Shown here: positions 14,740-22,419 of the stretch, one piece after another
Layout of the letters: each line of letters begins with the position of its first letter
Position numbering within the stretch: position 1 is the stretch's first letter
DNA from: an uncultured Bacillaceae bacterium
GTDB lineage: Bacteria; Bacillota; Bacilli; Bacillales; Cytobacillaceae
Direction of reading: 5' to 3'
DNA: 22,907 nt
NCBI GenBank assembly: GCA_937995745.1
Contig: CALKIU010000102.1
Coordinates: forward strand, 1 to 22,907
Made by a program: the position numbers and the translations under genes
Notes under the pieces: generated by a model
The model's input: only the letters and a program-made list of their open reading frames with translations
The model's database searches: none
Told to the model about the DNA's origin: nothing

Positions 14740-15024
14740 GATTCATCCTTTCTTTCAGTTTTAACAAGGCCCTTTTGGAGACGTCCGGCCAATGGCCATC
14801 CCCCGGCCTGTCATGGCCGTTCGGCCGGAAGCAGGCTCTTCGGGCGGTTGTCGGCGAAGCCTTTTTTAAAAGAAGCGTGCTCTTCGGGCAGTTGTCGGCA
14901 AAGCCTTTTTTTAAAAGAAGCTTGCTTTTCGGCGGTTGTCGGCGAAGCTTTTTTTAAAAAAAGCAGCCAAAGGCCGCTGGTAAGAGCGGGCCGACGGCGG
15001 GGGGAGGAAGCCCCGGGGTGCGGT
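14740..15024. other. Gap between cysH and sat; no cysP
   Basis: No supported gene. It is GC-rich with several GGCC palindromes (around 14790-14830), followed by three tandem repeat units described separately. In B. subtilis the permease cysP occupies this place; no CysP-like membrane protein or fragment is visible on either strand. Confidence 0.6.
14835..14966 (-). repeat. Three tandem 44-45 base repeats with palindromic A/T cores
   Basis: Units begin at 14835, 14879 and 14924 (periods 44 and 45). Each contains GTTGTCGGC(A/G)AAGC followed by a T-run/A-run core. In the third unit the core is the perfect palindrome GCTTTTTTTAAAAAAAGC; in the other two it is imperfect. Periods not divisible by three argue against a coding repeat. 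Each unit could form a small stem and then a T run, so the array might attenuate transcription between cysH and sat. Confidence 0.75.
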
Positions 15025-15744
15025 TCAGTCGGTGTGCAGGCCGCATTCAGTTTTGGAAAAACCGGCCCATCTTCCCGCCCGCGAATCGCCGTCTTTTTTG
15101 ACCGGGCGTGTGCACGGCATGCAGCCGATGCTCGGGTAATGGCGGTCATGGAGTTTGTTGTAGGGAAGGTTCCGCTGTTTGATGTATGTCCATACGTCTT
15201 CCCATGTCCAGTAAATGAGCGGGCAGATTTTGATGTTCTTGAATTTGTTGTCTTTATTAATGTATTCCGTCTTGGCCCGTTCCGGTGATTGTTCTCTCCG
15301 CAGTCCGGAAATCCACGCTTGTTTGCCGGCCAGCGCTTTTTTCATCGGGATCACTTTGCGGATCTCGCAGCACAGATCCGGGTTTCTTTTCCACAAGGCG
15401 GAACCGTGGCGGGCCGCCTGTTCGTCCGGGGTGAGTTCCGGCTTGATTCTTTGGATGCGGAGTTTGGGAAACCGCCGTTCGATTTCGGCAATGACCTCGT
15501 ATGTTTGCGGAAAGTGCAGCTCCGTGTCGATGAAAATGATGCGCGCATCCGGCTTGATTTGGGCGATCAAGTCGATGAGCACAATGGCTTCCGCCCCAAA
15601 GCTCGATGCGTAAACGATTTTTTCGTCGTCGAAGGTATCGTATGCCCATTTGAGAACGGGGCGGGCGCCTTTTGTCTCGTCATCTTTGGGAAAGAGGCGG
15701 GAAATGTCCCGCCAGTTGTCATAAGTGACAGCCGGGATGGTCAT
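15025..15744 (-). CDS. cysH: APS/PAPS reductase CysH, iron-sulfur type
   Basis: 239 residues from the ATG at 15744, which has GGAGG six bases upstream; the frame is open for 24 more codons but without a site. It reduces activated sulfate to sulfite with thioredoxin. Cys125-Cys126, Cys208 and Cys211 (SIGCMPC) are the four ligands of the [4Fe-4S] cluster seen in assimilatory APS reductases and in B. subtilis CysH, and Cys234 in KTECGLH is the catalytic cysteine. SSFGAEAIVLIDL, FIDTELHFPQTYEV and SGLRREQSPER form the nucleotide site. It lies between cysI and sat in the same direction; the product sulfite is used by CysJI. Confidence 0.95.
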   Translation of the reverse strand: MTIPAVTYDNWRDISRLFPKDDETKGARPVLKWAYDTFDDEKIVYASSFGAEAIVLIDLIAQIKPDARIIFIDTELHFPQTYEVIAEIERRFPKLRIQRIKPELTPDEQAARHGSALWKRNPDLCCEIRKVIPMKKALAGKQAWISGLRREQSPERAKTEYINKDNKFKNIKICPLIYWTWEDVWTYIKQRNLPYNKLHDRHYPSIGCMPCTRPVKKDGDSRAGRWAGFSKTECGLHTD

Positions 15745-15764
15745 GTCGGGCCTCCTCTCTGTTG

Positions 15765-15897
15765 TCCGGTGATTTTTTGGAAAAACAAATCGATTTACTC
15801 GGCTTTTAAGGTTCAAAAATTAAGGAAAAGTGCCTGATACTTCCGTTTAGCGGGCTTCCGGTTTTCGGGAAAACAAATGCATTTAGCCGGCTTTAAT
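15765..15897. repeat. Two repeat units upstream of cysH, 92 bases apart
   Basis: TCCGGT at 15765 and again at 15857 each opens a segment of about 40 bases; the better conserved part reads AAAACAAAT-cg/gc-ATTTA, then CGGCTTT. Each copy has a small palindrome, AAATCGATTT or AAATGCATTT. ATTTACTCGGC in the first copy (15793-15803) also occurs in the yezD leader, but in the opposite orientation relative to transcription. They are candidates for binding sites controlling cysH. Confidence 0.55.
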
Positions 15898-15970
15898 GGC
15901 GGATAACGGTCCTAAGCAGAGTTTTCGGCTTGGCTTAACGGTTTGAAACGGCACGAAACCAAGTTCTTTT

Positions 15971-17689
15971 TTAATCGTGGAAATGGGTTCCGTCGGTCGT
16001 CTCTTTCACAATTCCCGCCCGGATGACAAAATCCCCGAACCGTTCGCCGTCTTTTCTTTCTTGTGCGTAGCGGGAGAGTAAGAGGCGCAGTTCCTGCAAG
16101 ATTTCTCCCTCGCCGATATTTTCCCGGTACAGCTTCCCGAGGCGGCTTCCGTCAAAGGCCCCGCCGAGGTACATATTGTATTTGCCGAGAGATTTTCCGA
16201 TAAAGGCGATTTCCCCGAGGACGTGGCGGGCGCAGCCGTTCGGGCAGCCGGTCATGCGGATGGTGATTTCCTCATCCCACAGTCCCTGTTCTTTGAGAAT
16301 TTCATCGATTTTATCGATTAAGGACGGCAAATACCGTTCCGCTTCCGCCATCGCCAGTCCGCATGTGGGCAAAGCCACGCAGGCGAGCGAGTTTCTTCGC
16401 AGGGCGGAAATGCGGCTGCCGTCATTCAGGCCGTATTTCTGCAAAATGTGTTCAATCGTTTGTTTTTCTTCCGCCGGAATGTTGGCGATGACGAGATTTT
16501 GGTTCGGCGTGAGATGAAATTCGCCCCGGTGGACGTTGGCAATTTCCCGCAGTCCCGTTTTCAACAAATAGTTGTCCTTGTCTTTTACCCGTCCGCCCTC
16601 GATAAAAAGCGTGCAGCTCCACGTTCCGTTTTCGTTTTCCACCCAGCCGTAGCGGTCGCCGTTATGGTCGAACCGGAAAGGCCTTGCTTCATCGAGCTTC
16701 CACCCGAGGCGGCGTTCCAGTTCTTCTTTGACCGTTTCGAGGCCGAGGCGGTCGACGGTATATTTGAAACGGGCGTTTTTCCGGTTGGACCTGTTGCCGT
16801 AGTCGCGCTGAATGGTCATGACTTTTTCGGCCACTTCCAAGATTTGTTCCGGTTTGCAGAACCCGATCACTTTGGCCAGTTGGGGGTAGGTGCTTTTGTC
16901 CCCATGGGTCATGCCCATGCCGCCGCCGATGGCGATATTAAAACCGGCCAGCCGCCCGTTTGCGATGATGGCGATAAAGCCGAGATCTTGCGAAAAAACG
17001 TCCACGTCGTTGGACGGCGGAACGGCAATGCCGATTTTGAATTTTCTCGGCAGGTAGGTCGGACCGTACAAAGGCTCGATCTCTTCTTTATCGGGTGTCC
17101 CCGCCACTTTTTCCTCATCGAGCCAGATTTCATGGTAGGCTCTGGTTTTTGGAAGCAGGCTTTCGCTCAGTTTTTTCGCCCACTCATACACTTCGGCGTG
17201 AAAGCGGGATTGGCCCGGATTGACGTTGCACATCACATTCCGGTTGACATCGCCGCATGCGGCAATCGTATCGAGCAACGTTTTGTTAATCGTCTGGATC
17301 GTTTCCTTTACATTCCATTTCAGGACGCCGTGGATTTGAAACGTTTGCCTCGTTGTCAGTTTTAGGGTGCCGTTGCCGTATTTTTCGGACAGTTCATCGA
17401 TGACAAGCCACTGTTCCGGCGTGGCCACGCCGCCGGGCAGACGGACGCGGATCAGGAATTGATAGGCCGGTTCCAGTTTTTTCCGCTGCCGCTCCGTGCG
17501 GAGATCGCGGTCGTCCTGCAAATAGCTGCCGTGAAACTTCAACAATTGCGCCTCGTTTTCCGGCAGGCCGGCGCTGAGGGGATTGGCAAATTCTTCTTTT
17601 AGATTGCCCCGCAAGTAATGGCTGTTCCTTTTAATAACCTCATTGGGGCTTGGCGGTCCTTCAGGGGCTTGCAGCCGTTTTGTGGTCAT
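15971..17689 (-). CDS. cysI: Assimilatory sulfite reductase hemoprotein CysI
   Basis: 572 residues from the ATG at 17689, chosen because AAAGGAG lies eight bases upstream; a GTG three codons earlier is in frame. CysI reduces sulfite to sulfide with six electrons from CysJ. Cys437 and Cys443 (CVALPTC) and Cys482 and Cys486 (CPNGC) bind the coupled [4Fe-4S]-siroheme centre and match E. coli Cys434, 440, 479 and 483. The ferredoxin-like half repeats (LRTERQRKKLEPAYQFLIRVRLPGG; KLTTRQTFQIHG) are intact. It stands 346 bases downstream of cysJ and 226 bases upstream of cysH; in B. subtilis cysJI is a separate operon from cysH. Siroheme is supplied by the last three genes of this line. Confidence 0.96.
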   Translation of the reverse strand: MTTKRLQAPEGPPSPNEVIKRNSHYLRGNLKEEFANPLSAGLPENEAQLLKFHGSYLQDDRDLRTERQRKKLEPAYQFLIRVRLPGGVATPEQWLVIDELSEKYGNGTLKLTTRQTFQIHGVLKWNVKETIQTINKTLLDTIAACGDVNRNVMCNVNPGQSRFHAEVYEWAKKLSESLLPKTRAYHEIWLDEEKVAGTPDKEEIEPLYGPTYLPRKFKIGIAVPPSNDVDVFSQDLGFIAIIANGRLAGFNIAIGGGMGMTHGDKSTYPQLAKVIGFCKPEQILEVAEKVMTIQRDYGNRSNRKNARFKYTVDRLGLETVKEELERRLGWKLDEARPFRFDHNGDRYGWVENENGTWSCTLFIEGGRVKDKDNYLLKTGLREIANVHRGEFHLTPNQNLVIANIPAEEKQTIEHILQKYGLNDGSRISALRRNSLACVALPTCGLAMAEAERYLPSLIDKIDEILKEQGLWDEEITIRMTGCPNGCARHVLGEIAFIGKSLGKYNMYLGGAFDGSRLGKLYRENIGEGEILQELRLLLSRYAQERKDGERFGDFVIRAGIVKETTDGTHFHD

Positions 17690-18035
17690 TGGCAACACTC
17701 CTTTCTTTTTGTGAAAAGAACTTTTTGTTTACGGTCCAGGGACAATTCGATGTGGCGCGTTTCTTTGTTGGAACCGCGTCCGTTCAAACTGCGTCCCGGG
17801 TTTCTGCTGTTTTTCAACGTTGTCGCCGGGATTATGACTGTTTCTTGAAAGTTTTGCCAAGGTGCGCATTGGGAGTATGGCTGTTTTTTGCAAATAAGCC
17901 GTTTTGGGTAAAGTTGCGATACGGGTGCACGGCTGTTTTTTTAATGCTGCGAACCGGAACCGTGTTTTCCGCCTTTTTTGTAAATCATTTTTTTCCCGGC
18001 TGCGAACGGGACCCCCGGATTCCGATTGTTTGTTG
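17690..18035. other. Repeat-bearing gap between cysJ and cysI
   Basis: No supported gene. It contains a perfect copy of 54 bases of cysJ (17735-17788) and, at about 17800-17945, degenerate repeats around the core GGCTGTTTTTT (near 17806, 17836, 17880 and 17931) at spacings of roughly 30-50 bases. The only long open frame, on the minus strand, has no ribosome binding site and a repetitive basic peptide, so it is taken as spurious. Confidence 0.55.
17735..17788 (+). repeat. 54-base direct repeat, intergenic copy
   Basis: Identical over 54 bases to 19054-19107 inside cysJ, same orientation, 1319 bases apart. It begins TCCAGGGACAATTCG and ends CGCGTCCGTTCAAA. Flanks differ immediately on both sides. 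Read on the minus strand, the cysJ copy encodes the LNGRGSNKETRHIELSLEG segment; in the gap no open gene uses that frame. Confidence 0.95.
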
Positions 18036-19841
18036 CTAATAAACATCCCGCCGGTAGCGGTTTTCCGCAGCCAAATTGGCCACATATTCTTCCGCTTGTT
18101 CACGGCTCAGCCCGCCTTCTTTTTCAATAATGCGGATAAGGGTTTCATGGACGTCTTTGGCCATCCGCTTTTCGTCTCCGCAGACATAGAGAACGGCGCC
18201 GTCCTCGAGCCACCGGAACAGTTCGCGGCTGTTTTCTTGCATGCGGTGCTGCACATAAATCTTTTCTTTTCTGTCCCGGGAGAAGGCGACATCGAGTTTA
18301 GTGAGCACGCCTGACTCCAGCCACTGTTTCCACTCGGTCTGGTAGAGAAAATCGGTCATGAAATGCTGCTCCCCGAAAAAGAGCCACGATTTGCCCGCCG
18401 CTCCTTGTTCTTCCCGCTCCTGCATGAAAGCGCGGAACGGAGCCACCCCCGTTCCCGGGCCGATCATGATGATGGGAGTGTCGGGATCGTCCGGAAGTCT
18501 GAAGCTGTCGTTTTCTTGGATAAAAACAGGGACAGTAACCCCGGGCTGCAGCCGTTCGGCGCAAAAGTTCGAGCACACCCCCTTGCGCTGCCGTCCGTGG
18601 GCGGTGTAGCGCACGACACCGACGGTTACATGGACCTCATCAGGATTAGCCGCCAAACTGCTTGAGATGGAGTACAGGCGGGGCGGCATTTTCCGCAAAA
18701 CCGAGACAAATTCTTGCGGCGTGCCGCCCCACCGGCCGAAATCGCGGATGAGATCCAGGAGATCGCGTCCGTAGACGTATTCTTTTAACTTGTGCTCTGT
18801 CGCGACAAGATCGCGCAGGGCTGCGTTGCCGGTGATTTGGGCGATTTTTTCCAGGAGCGGTTTTGACAGAACCGTAATTTCATATTGTGTTGTCAACGCC
18901 TCCTTGAAAGAGAGGATATCGCCCTGTTCATTGATGGTCACGGACTCATTCGGGTTCCAGTCCAGCTCGTCTAAAATGCGCTCCACGAGTTCCGGGTCGT
19001 TTTCCGGATAAATGCCGAGGCAGTCTCCCGGTTGGTAAGCAAGCCCTGAACCTTCCAGGGACAATTCGATGTGGCGCGTTTCTTTGTTGGAACCGCGTCC
19101 GTTCAAATTGATATTTTCCAGCACTTCCGCCCGGAACGGATTGCTGCGCGAATAGGCGCTCGTTGTTTGCGGCGCGGTCTCTAGGGCGGCTGCGGCGGGA
19201 GCGACTTCAATGAGCTCCTGCTTTTTTAACGCGTTGATCACGCCGGCGAGCCATTTGGCGGCCGGCCCTTCAAAATCGAGATCGCAGTCTGCCCGGGGGT
19301 GAAGCCTCGTTCCGCCCAGTTCTTCCAGCCGGCGGTCAAAGTCTTTGCCCGTTTGGCAGAAAAACTCGTATGAACTGTCCCCGAGCCCCAGGACGGAAAA
19401 TTGAAGATGCTCCAGTTTCGGTGCTCTTTTGCTGTGGAGAAATTCATGGAACGAGACCGCATTGTCGGGCGGTTCACCCTCGCCGTGGGTGCTGACAATG
19501 ATGAGCAGGGTTTCAACCTTCTTTAGTTTTTGCGGCTTGAATTGATTCATCGCTGCGACTGTTGTCTTAAAGCCGTGTTTTTCCAGTTCGGCGGCGGCTT
19601 TTTTGGCCAGTCCGCGGCTGTTTCCCGTTTGGGAACCGTAGAGAATGGTTATTTCTTTGGTTGTTGCGGGCGCCGGATGCGCGCCCGGAGCGGTGCCGGC
19701 CTGTTGCCCCGTTATTTGTGAAGCCCCTGCCAGGTAGCCGCTGAGCCAGATTTTTTGCTGTTCTGTCAGAGCAGGCACAATCCGGTTCAGCAGGTCGGCT
19801 TGTTCTTTATTGAAAGGGCTGTTTTTTTCATGAAAACGCAA
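18036..19841 (-). CDS. cysJ: Assimilatory sulfite reductase flavoprotein CysJ
   Basis: About 601 residues. CysJ takes electrons from NADPH through FAD and FMN to CysI. The flavodoxin domain has YGSQTGNS at residues 68-75 and STHGEGEPPDN; the FAD domain has RLYSISSS and GVCSNF; the NADPH domain has GPGTGVAPFRAFMQER, LFFGEQH and YVCGDEKRMAKDV, and the protein ends RYRRDVY with the usual aromatic C-terminus. The start is uncertain: a GTG at 19850 touches the ribosome binding site, whereas the TTG at 19841 has GAGGTGA at good distance and gives the same distance to the NSPFNKEQADLLNR motif as in B. subtilis CysJ, so TTG is preferred. It is the first gene of the minus-strand line, divergent from cysL. 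Bases 19054-19107 are duplicated in the following gap. Confidence 0.95.
   Translation of the reverse strand: MRFHEKNSPFNKEQADLLNRIVPALTEQQKIWLSGYLAGASQITGQQAGTAPGAHPAPATTKEITILYGSQTGNSRGLAKKAAAELEKHGFKTTVAAMNQFKPQKLKKVETLLIIVSTHGEGEPPDNAVSFHEFLHSKRAPKLEHLQFSVLGLGDSSYEFFCQTGKDFDRRLEELGGTRLHPRADCDLDFEGPAAKWLAGVINALKKQELIEVAPAAAALETAPQTTSAYSRSNPFRAEVLENINLNGRGSNKETRHIELSLEGSGLAYQPGDCLGIYPENDPELVERILDELDWNPNESVTINEQGDILSFKEALTTQYEITVLSKPLLEKIAQITGNAALRDLVATEHKLKEYVYGRDLLDLIRDFGRWGGTPQEFVSVLRKMPPRLYSISSSLAANPDEVHVTVGVVRYTAHGRQRKGVCSNFCAERLQPGVTVPVFIQENDSFRLPDDPDTPIIMIGPGTGVAPFRAFMQEREEQGAAGKSWLFFGEQHFMTDFLYQTEWKQWLESGVLTKLDVAFSRDRKEKIYVQHRMQENSRELFRWLEDGAVLYVCGDEKRMAKDVHETLIRIIEKEGGLSREQAEEYVANLAAENRYRRDVY
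19054..19107 (+). repeat. 54-base direct repeat, copy inside cysJ
   Basis: Part of the cysJ coding sequence at the start of the FAD-binding domain, identical to 17735-17788. Being in frame and matching the family, this is the source copy. Confidence 0.95.
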
Positions 19842-19910
19842 AATATTCACCTCGCAGTTTTGTGGATCTATACCAACTTTTCCGATAAAATAGGTAGGTA
19901 TTAGGGGTGA

Positions 19911-19927
19911 AAATATTCAGAATATTT
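19911..19927. promoter_or_regulatory. Probable CysL operator between cysJ and cysL
   Basis: AAATATTCAGAATATTT is a perfect 17-base inverted repeat centred on 19919. It contains the T-N11-A form of LysR-type sites and lies in the divergent promoter region, about 70 bases upstream of the cysJ start. A TAATAT sequence on the minus strand just upstream of it may be the cysJ -10. CysL of B. subtilis activates cysJI and controls its own gene; the same is inferred here. Confidence 0.6.
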
Positions 19928-20016
19928 ATATATTACACTTTACTGAAAAATGACTGTGATGTGAAATAAAAATTTTTTATGGCTGAAATAAAAAAAGCTA
20001 ATCAAAGGGGTGTCGC

Positions 20017-20931
20017 ATGGTGCAGTATGAGGAATTAATCACTTTCGTCACGCTGGCTGAAGTGAAAAGTTTTACAAAAACGGCGGAAAAACTGCTCATG
20101 TCCCAGCCGAATGTGAGCTTGCATATCAAAAATTTGGAGGAAGAATTTCAAACGAAATTGTTCCACCGCTCGCCGCGTTTTTTAAAGATTACCGAGAGCG
20201 GGGAACTGTTATTGGAACGGGCCAAACAGATGATTAAAATTTACGAGCAGGCTAAAGAGGAGATTCTTGATTTGCAAAATGCGGTCAGGGGCCGAATGAA
20301 AATCGGCGCCAGTTTTACGATTGGGGAATATGTATTGCCGCGTCTGCTGTCTAATTTAAGGCGCCGCTACGAAGATTTGGAACCGGATGTCATCATCGGG
20401 AATACGGAGGAAATTGTCCGGGCGGTCCGCCTGTTGGAAGTGGATATCGGCTTGATCGAAGGGCGGACAACGGATGAAGAGTTGCATGCCGTGCCGTTTA
20501 TGGAGGACGAATTATTTTTTGTGGCTTCTTGTGCCCATCCTTTGGCGAAAAAGAAGCCTGTAAGAATGGAAGATTTGCAAAACCAAACATGGATTACCCG
20601 CGAACCGGGTTCGGGTACGAGGGACTATTTGCAACATGTGATCAATTCGCACGGATTGAAAGTTAAATCGATGATTACGATCAGCAGCAACCAAGGAATC
20701 AAGGAAGCGGTGATCCAAGGAATGGGGCTGTCGCTATTGTCCGGGGCCGTCATCGAACGGGAGGTCAAGCATAAATATCTTTCCGTCATTCAACCGGAAA
20801 ACCGCTCCTTTACCAGAACGTTTTCCTACATTTACTCGCCGTTGAAAGAAAAGCAAAAAAGCGTCCGGGCGTTTATTCATATGTTGGCGGGCGGGAAAGG
20901 CGATCCCCTCGTATCTTTGGTCAAAGTTTGA
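20017..20931 (+). CDS. cysL: LysR-type transcriptional regulator, CysL-like
   Basis: 304 residues. An N-terminal winged helix-turn-helix (residues about 1-60: FVTLAEVKSFTKTAEKLLMSQPNVSLHIKNLEEEF) is followed by a linker helix and a LysR substrate-binding domain (about 90-295) with the MKIGASFTIGEYVLPRLL start and the GSGTRDYLQ and NQGIKEAVIQGMGLSLLSG segments. The sequence resembles B. subtilis CysL (YwfK), the activator of the sulfite reductase operon cysJI. AAAGGGGTG precedes the ATG. It is divergent from cysJ across a 175-base AT-rich region with a perfect inverted repeat. In B. subtilis the regulator gene is not beside cysJI, so the linkage here supports the assignment. The exact effector and whether it controls the whole cys line or only cysJ are not shown. 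A hairpin terminator follows. Confidence 0.88.
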   Translation: MVQYEELITFVTLAEVKSFTKTAEKLLMSQPNVSLHIKNLEEEFQTKLFHRSPRFLKITESGELLLERAKQMIKIYEQAKEEILDLQNAVRGRMKIGASFTIGEYVLPRLLSNLRRRYEDLEPDVIIGNTEEIVRAVRLLEVDIGLIEGRTTDEELHAVPFMEDELFFVASCAHPLAKKKPVRMEDLQNQTWITREPGSGTRDYLQHVINSHGLKVKSMITISSNQGIKEAVIQGMGLSLLSGAVIEREVKHKYLSVIQPENRSFTRTFSYIYSPLKEKQKSVRAFIHMLAGGKGDPLVSLVKV

Positions 20932-20958
20932 TTTGAACCGGGGAAGGGAGGGAAGGGG

Positions 20959-21008
20959 CATCGTGAAAGGGGTTCCGGTTTCTCCTTCACGATGTTCACT
21001 TGTTTTTC
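20959..21008 (+). terminator. Terminator of cysL
   Basis: CATCGTGAA (20959-20967) pairs with TTCACGATG (20986-20994) and is followed by TTCACTTGTTTTT. The stem is perfect over nine pairs, the T run is slightly delayed. Confidence 0.65.
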
Positions 21009-21504
21009 CCACACCCTATCCAATTCTAACCGGAACCGTACTTATACAATGTAAACCGTCTTCCTCAAATCCAATACCATCACAACCGAAACATTCCTTT
21101 GTTCAAAGATGACGGTGCAGCTCTGCACATCCATCCCTGCAAAACCGGGTCAATAGAGTATCGAATCATATTGGCGGACCTGCTTGGGGAGAGGGAGGGG
21201 CGTCTGCCCGGGTGAAGAGAAAGGCGGTCGGCTGGTGTACCGGCTTTATTTTTTCCACGGTTTCTTGAGACTGGGCGACAGGGATATGTTCGGCATTTTG
21301 CTTTTTCCAGGCCGTGGTTGGAAACTTGGGCTTTTGGCCTTTTTTTTTACAAAAGCCGACGGTTCTGAGGCTGGTTAATGGGGAAAACTAGTTTTCTAAA
21401 ATTTGTCACATTTGTCGGCAGGATTTCTCAACAGGTTATAGAACTAAAGATTTTGACTGCCCCCCGCAAACTTTTTTTCAAAAACGATAGAAAGGTTGTG
21501 AAGG
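21009..21504. other. Intergenic stretch of about 500 bases
   Basis: No supported gene; a 64-codon frame at 21184 starts without a ribosome binding site and has no family likeness. AGGCC near 21310 and GGCCT near 21336, followed by nine T residues, could form a terminator, and GGCTTTTG/CAAAAGCC (21329-21357) an alternative hairpin. GAAAACTAGTTTTC at 21383-21396 is a perfect 14-base palindrome. TTGTCG (21412-21417) and TTATAG (21436-21441), 18 bases apart, are a weak candidate promoter for the next gene. Confidence 0.4.
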
Positions 21505-22419
21505 ATGATACTAAAAGAGCGTACCGAATCGAAGGAATTAAAGCTTTATAGATCTTTGTACGCAAGGGGGGAACTTTCTGAGGAAGACCGGCAGTATTAT
21601 TTTAATCTTGAAAAAGGGTATGAAGGTGAACTTGCATTTGACCGCTATCTGGAAACCCTCTCTGATGATTGGCTGATTGTCAACGATCTGTTCCTCCGCT
21701 ACAATAACACCAGCTTCCAAATCGACTCCTTATTAATTTCCCATGAAATGATTTATTTGTTTGAGATTAAGAATTTTGAAGGCGATTTTTATTTTGAGGG
21801 AGATCATTGGTATACGTTGTCAAAACGGGAAATTTCGAATCCGATGCTCCAATTGGAAAAGAATCTTTCGTTATTGAGAAGGCTGTTGCTGGATTGGGGT
21901 TATAATTATCATTTTTCGGAAAATCTTGTGTTTGTTAATCCGGAGTTCTTTTTATATAATGCGCCCCTTGGGAAACCGATCATTTTTCCCAGTCAAATTG
22001 AAAGGTTTTTGGACCGGTTGAACAGGAAGAAGCCGCGGAATAATTCAAGAGATTTGAAAATGGCGGAGTTGTTGATAGTGGAGCATATAGCGGATCCGCC
22101 GCTTTTGAAAGTTCCGAAATATGATTATGAAAGCTTACGAAAGGGAATGGTTTGCGGGTGTTGTCATTCCTTGAGTTTGGAAGTTCAAGGAAGAATGCTG
22201 GTGTGTCCGAAATGCGGTTTTACGGAAAATATTAATTCTGGTATTTTACGGGCAGTCGAAGAATACAGGATGCTTTTTCCTGAGAGGAAGATTACAACTA
22301 ATGATATTTTTGATTGGTGTAAAATCATAGGGTATAAGAAAAGAATTCAGAGGGTTTTGGCGGAGAATTTTGAACTCAAAGGGTATAACAAACGTGCTTA
22401 TTATGAAGTTAAGGATTAA
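21505..22419 (+). CDS. NERD-domain protein with C-terminal zinc ribbon
   Basis: 304 residues. Residues about 36-150 form a NERD (nuclease-related) domain: KGYEGELAFDRYL, with Glu40 and Glu42, then FQIDSLLIS with Asp74, and LFEIKNFEGDFYFEGDHWY with Glu87 and Lys89. These give the E...D...ExK pattern of the restriction-endonuclease fold, so catalytic residues look present. Cys217, Cys219/220, Cys234 and Cys237 (CGCC...CPKCGF) form a probable zinc ribbon, then a charged C-terminal helix region. There is no membrane segment or signal peptide. NERD proteins are common in Bacillus, often of unknown role, and are thought to act on DNA. Start is ATG with AAAGG upstream. Codon use is AT-richer than the cys genes. 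It stands alone, with a hairpin repeat array after it; a link between the two is speculation. Confidence 0.9.
   Translation: MILKERTESKELKLYRSLYARGELSEEDRQYYFNLEKGYEGELAFDRYLETLSDDWLIVNDLFLRYNNTSFQIDSLLISHEMIYLFEIKNFEGDFYFEGDHWYTLSKREISNPMLQLEKNLSLLRRLLLDWGYNYHFSENLVFVNPEFFLYNAPLGKPIIFPSQIERFLDRLNRKKPRNNSRDLKMAELLIVEHIADPPLLKVPKYDYESLRKGMVCGCCHSLSLEVQGRMLVCPKCGFTENINSGILRAVEEYRMLFPERKITTNDIFDWCKIIGYKKRIQRVLAENFELKGYNKRAYYEVKD

Noticed and set aside
14716..15288. 190-codon plus-strand frame over the tandem repeats
   Set aside because: Periods of 44 and 45 bases shift frame between units, no ribosome binding site is present, and it overlaps cysH antisense.
15745..15970. S-box riboswitch before cysH
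   Set aside because: Some Bacillaceae have one here, but none of the conserved S-box sequence is visible on the minus strand and there is no terminator hairpin before the cysH start.
17729..18103. 124-codon minus-strand frame between cysJ and cysI
   Set aside because: No ribosome binding site, overlaps the end of cysJ, and its repetitive basic peptide follows the DNA repeats.
21184..21378. 64-codon plus-strand frame
   Set aside because: Glycine/phenylalanine-rich peptide, no ribosome binding site, runs through terminator-like hairpins.
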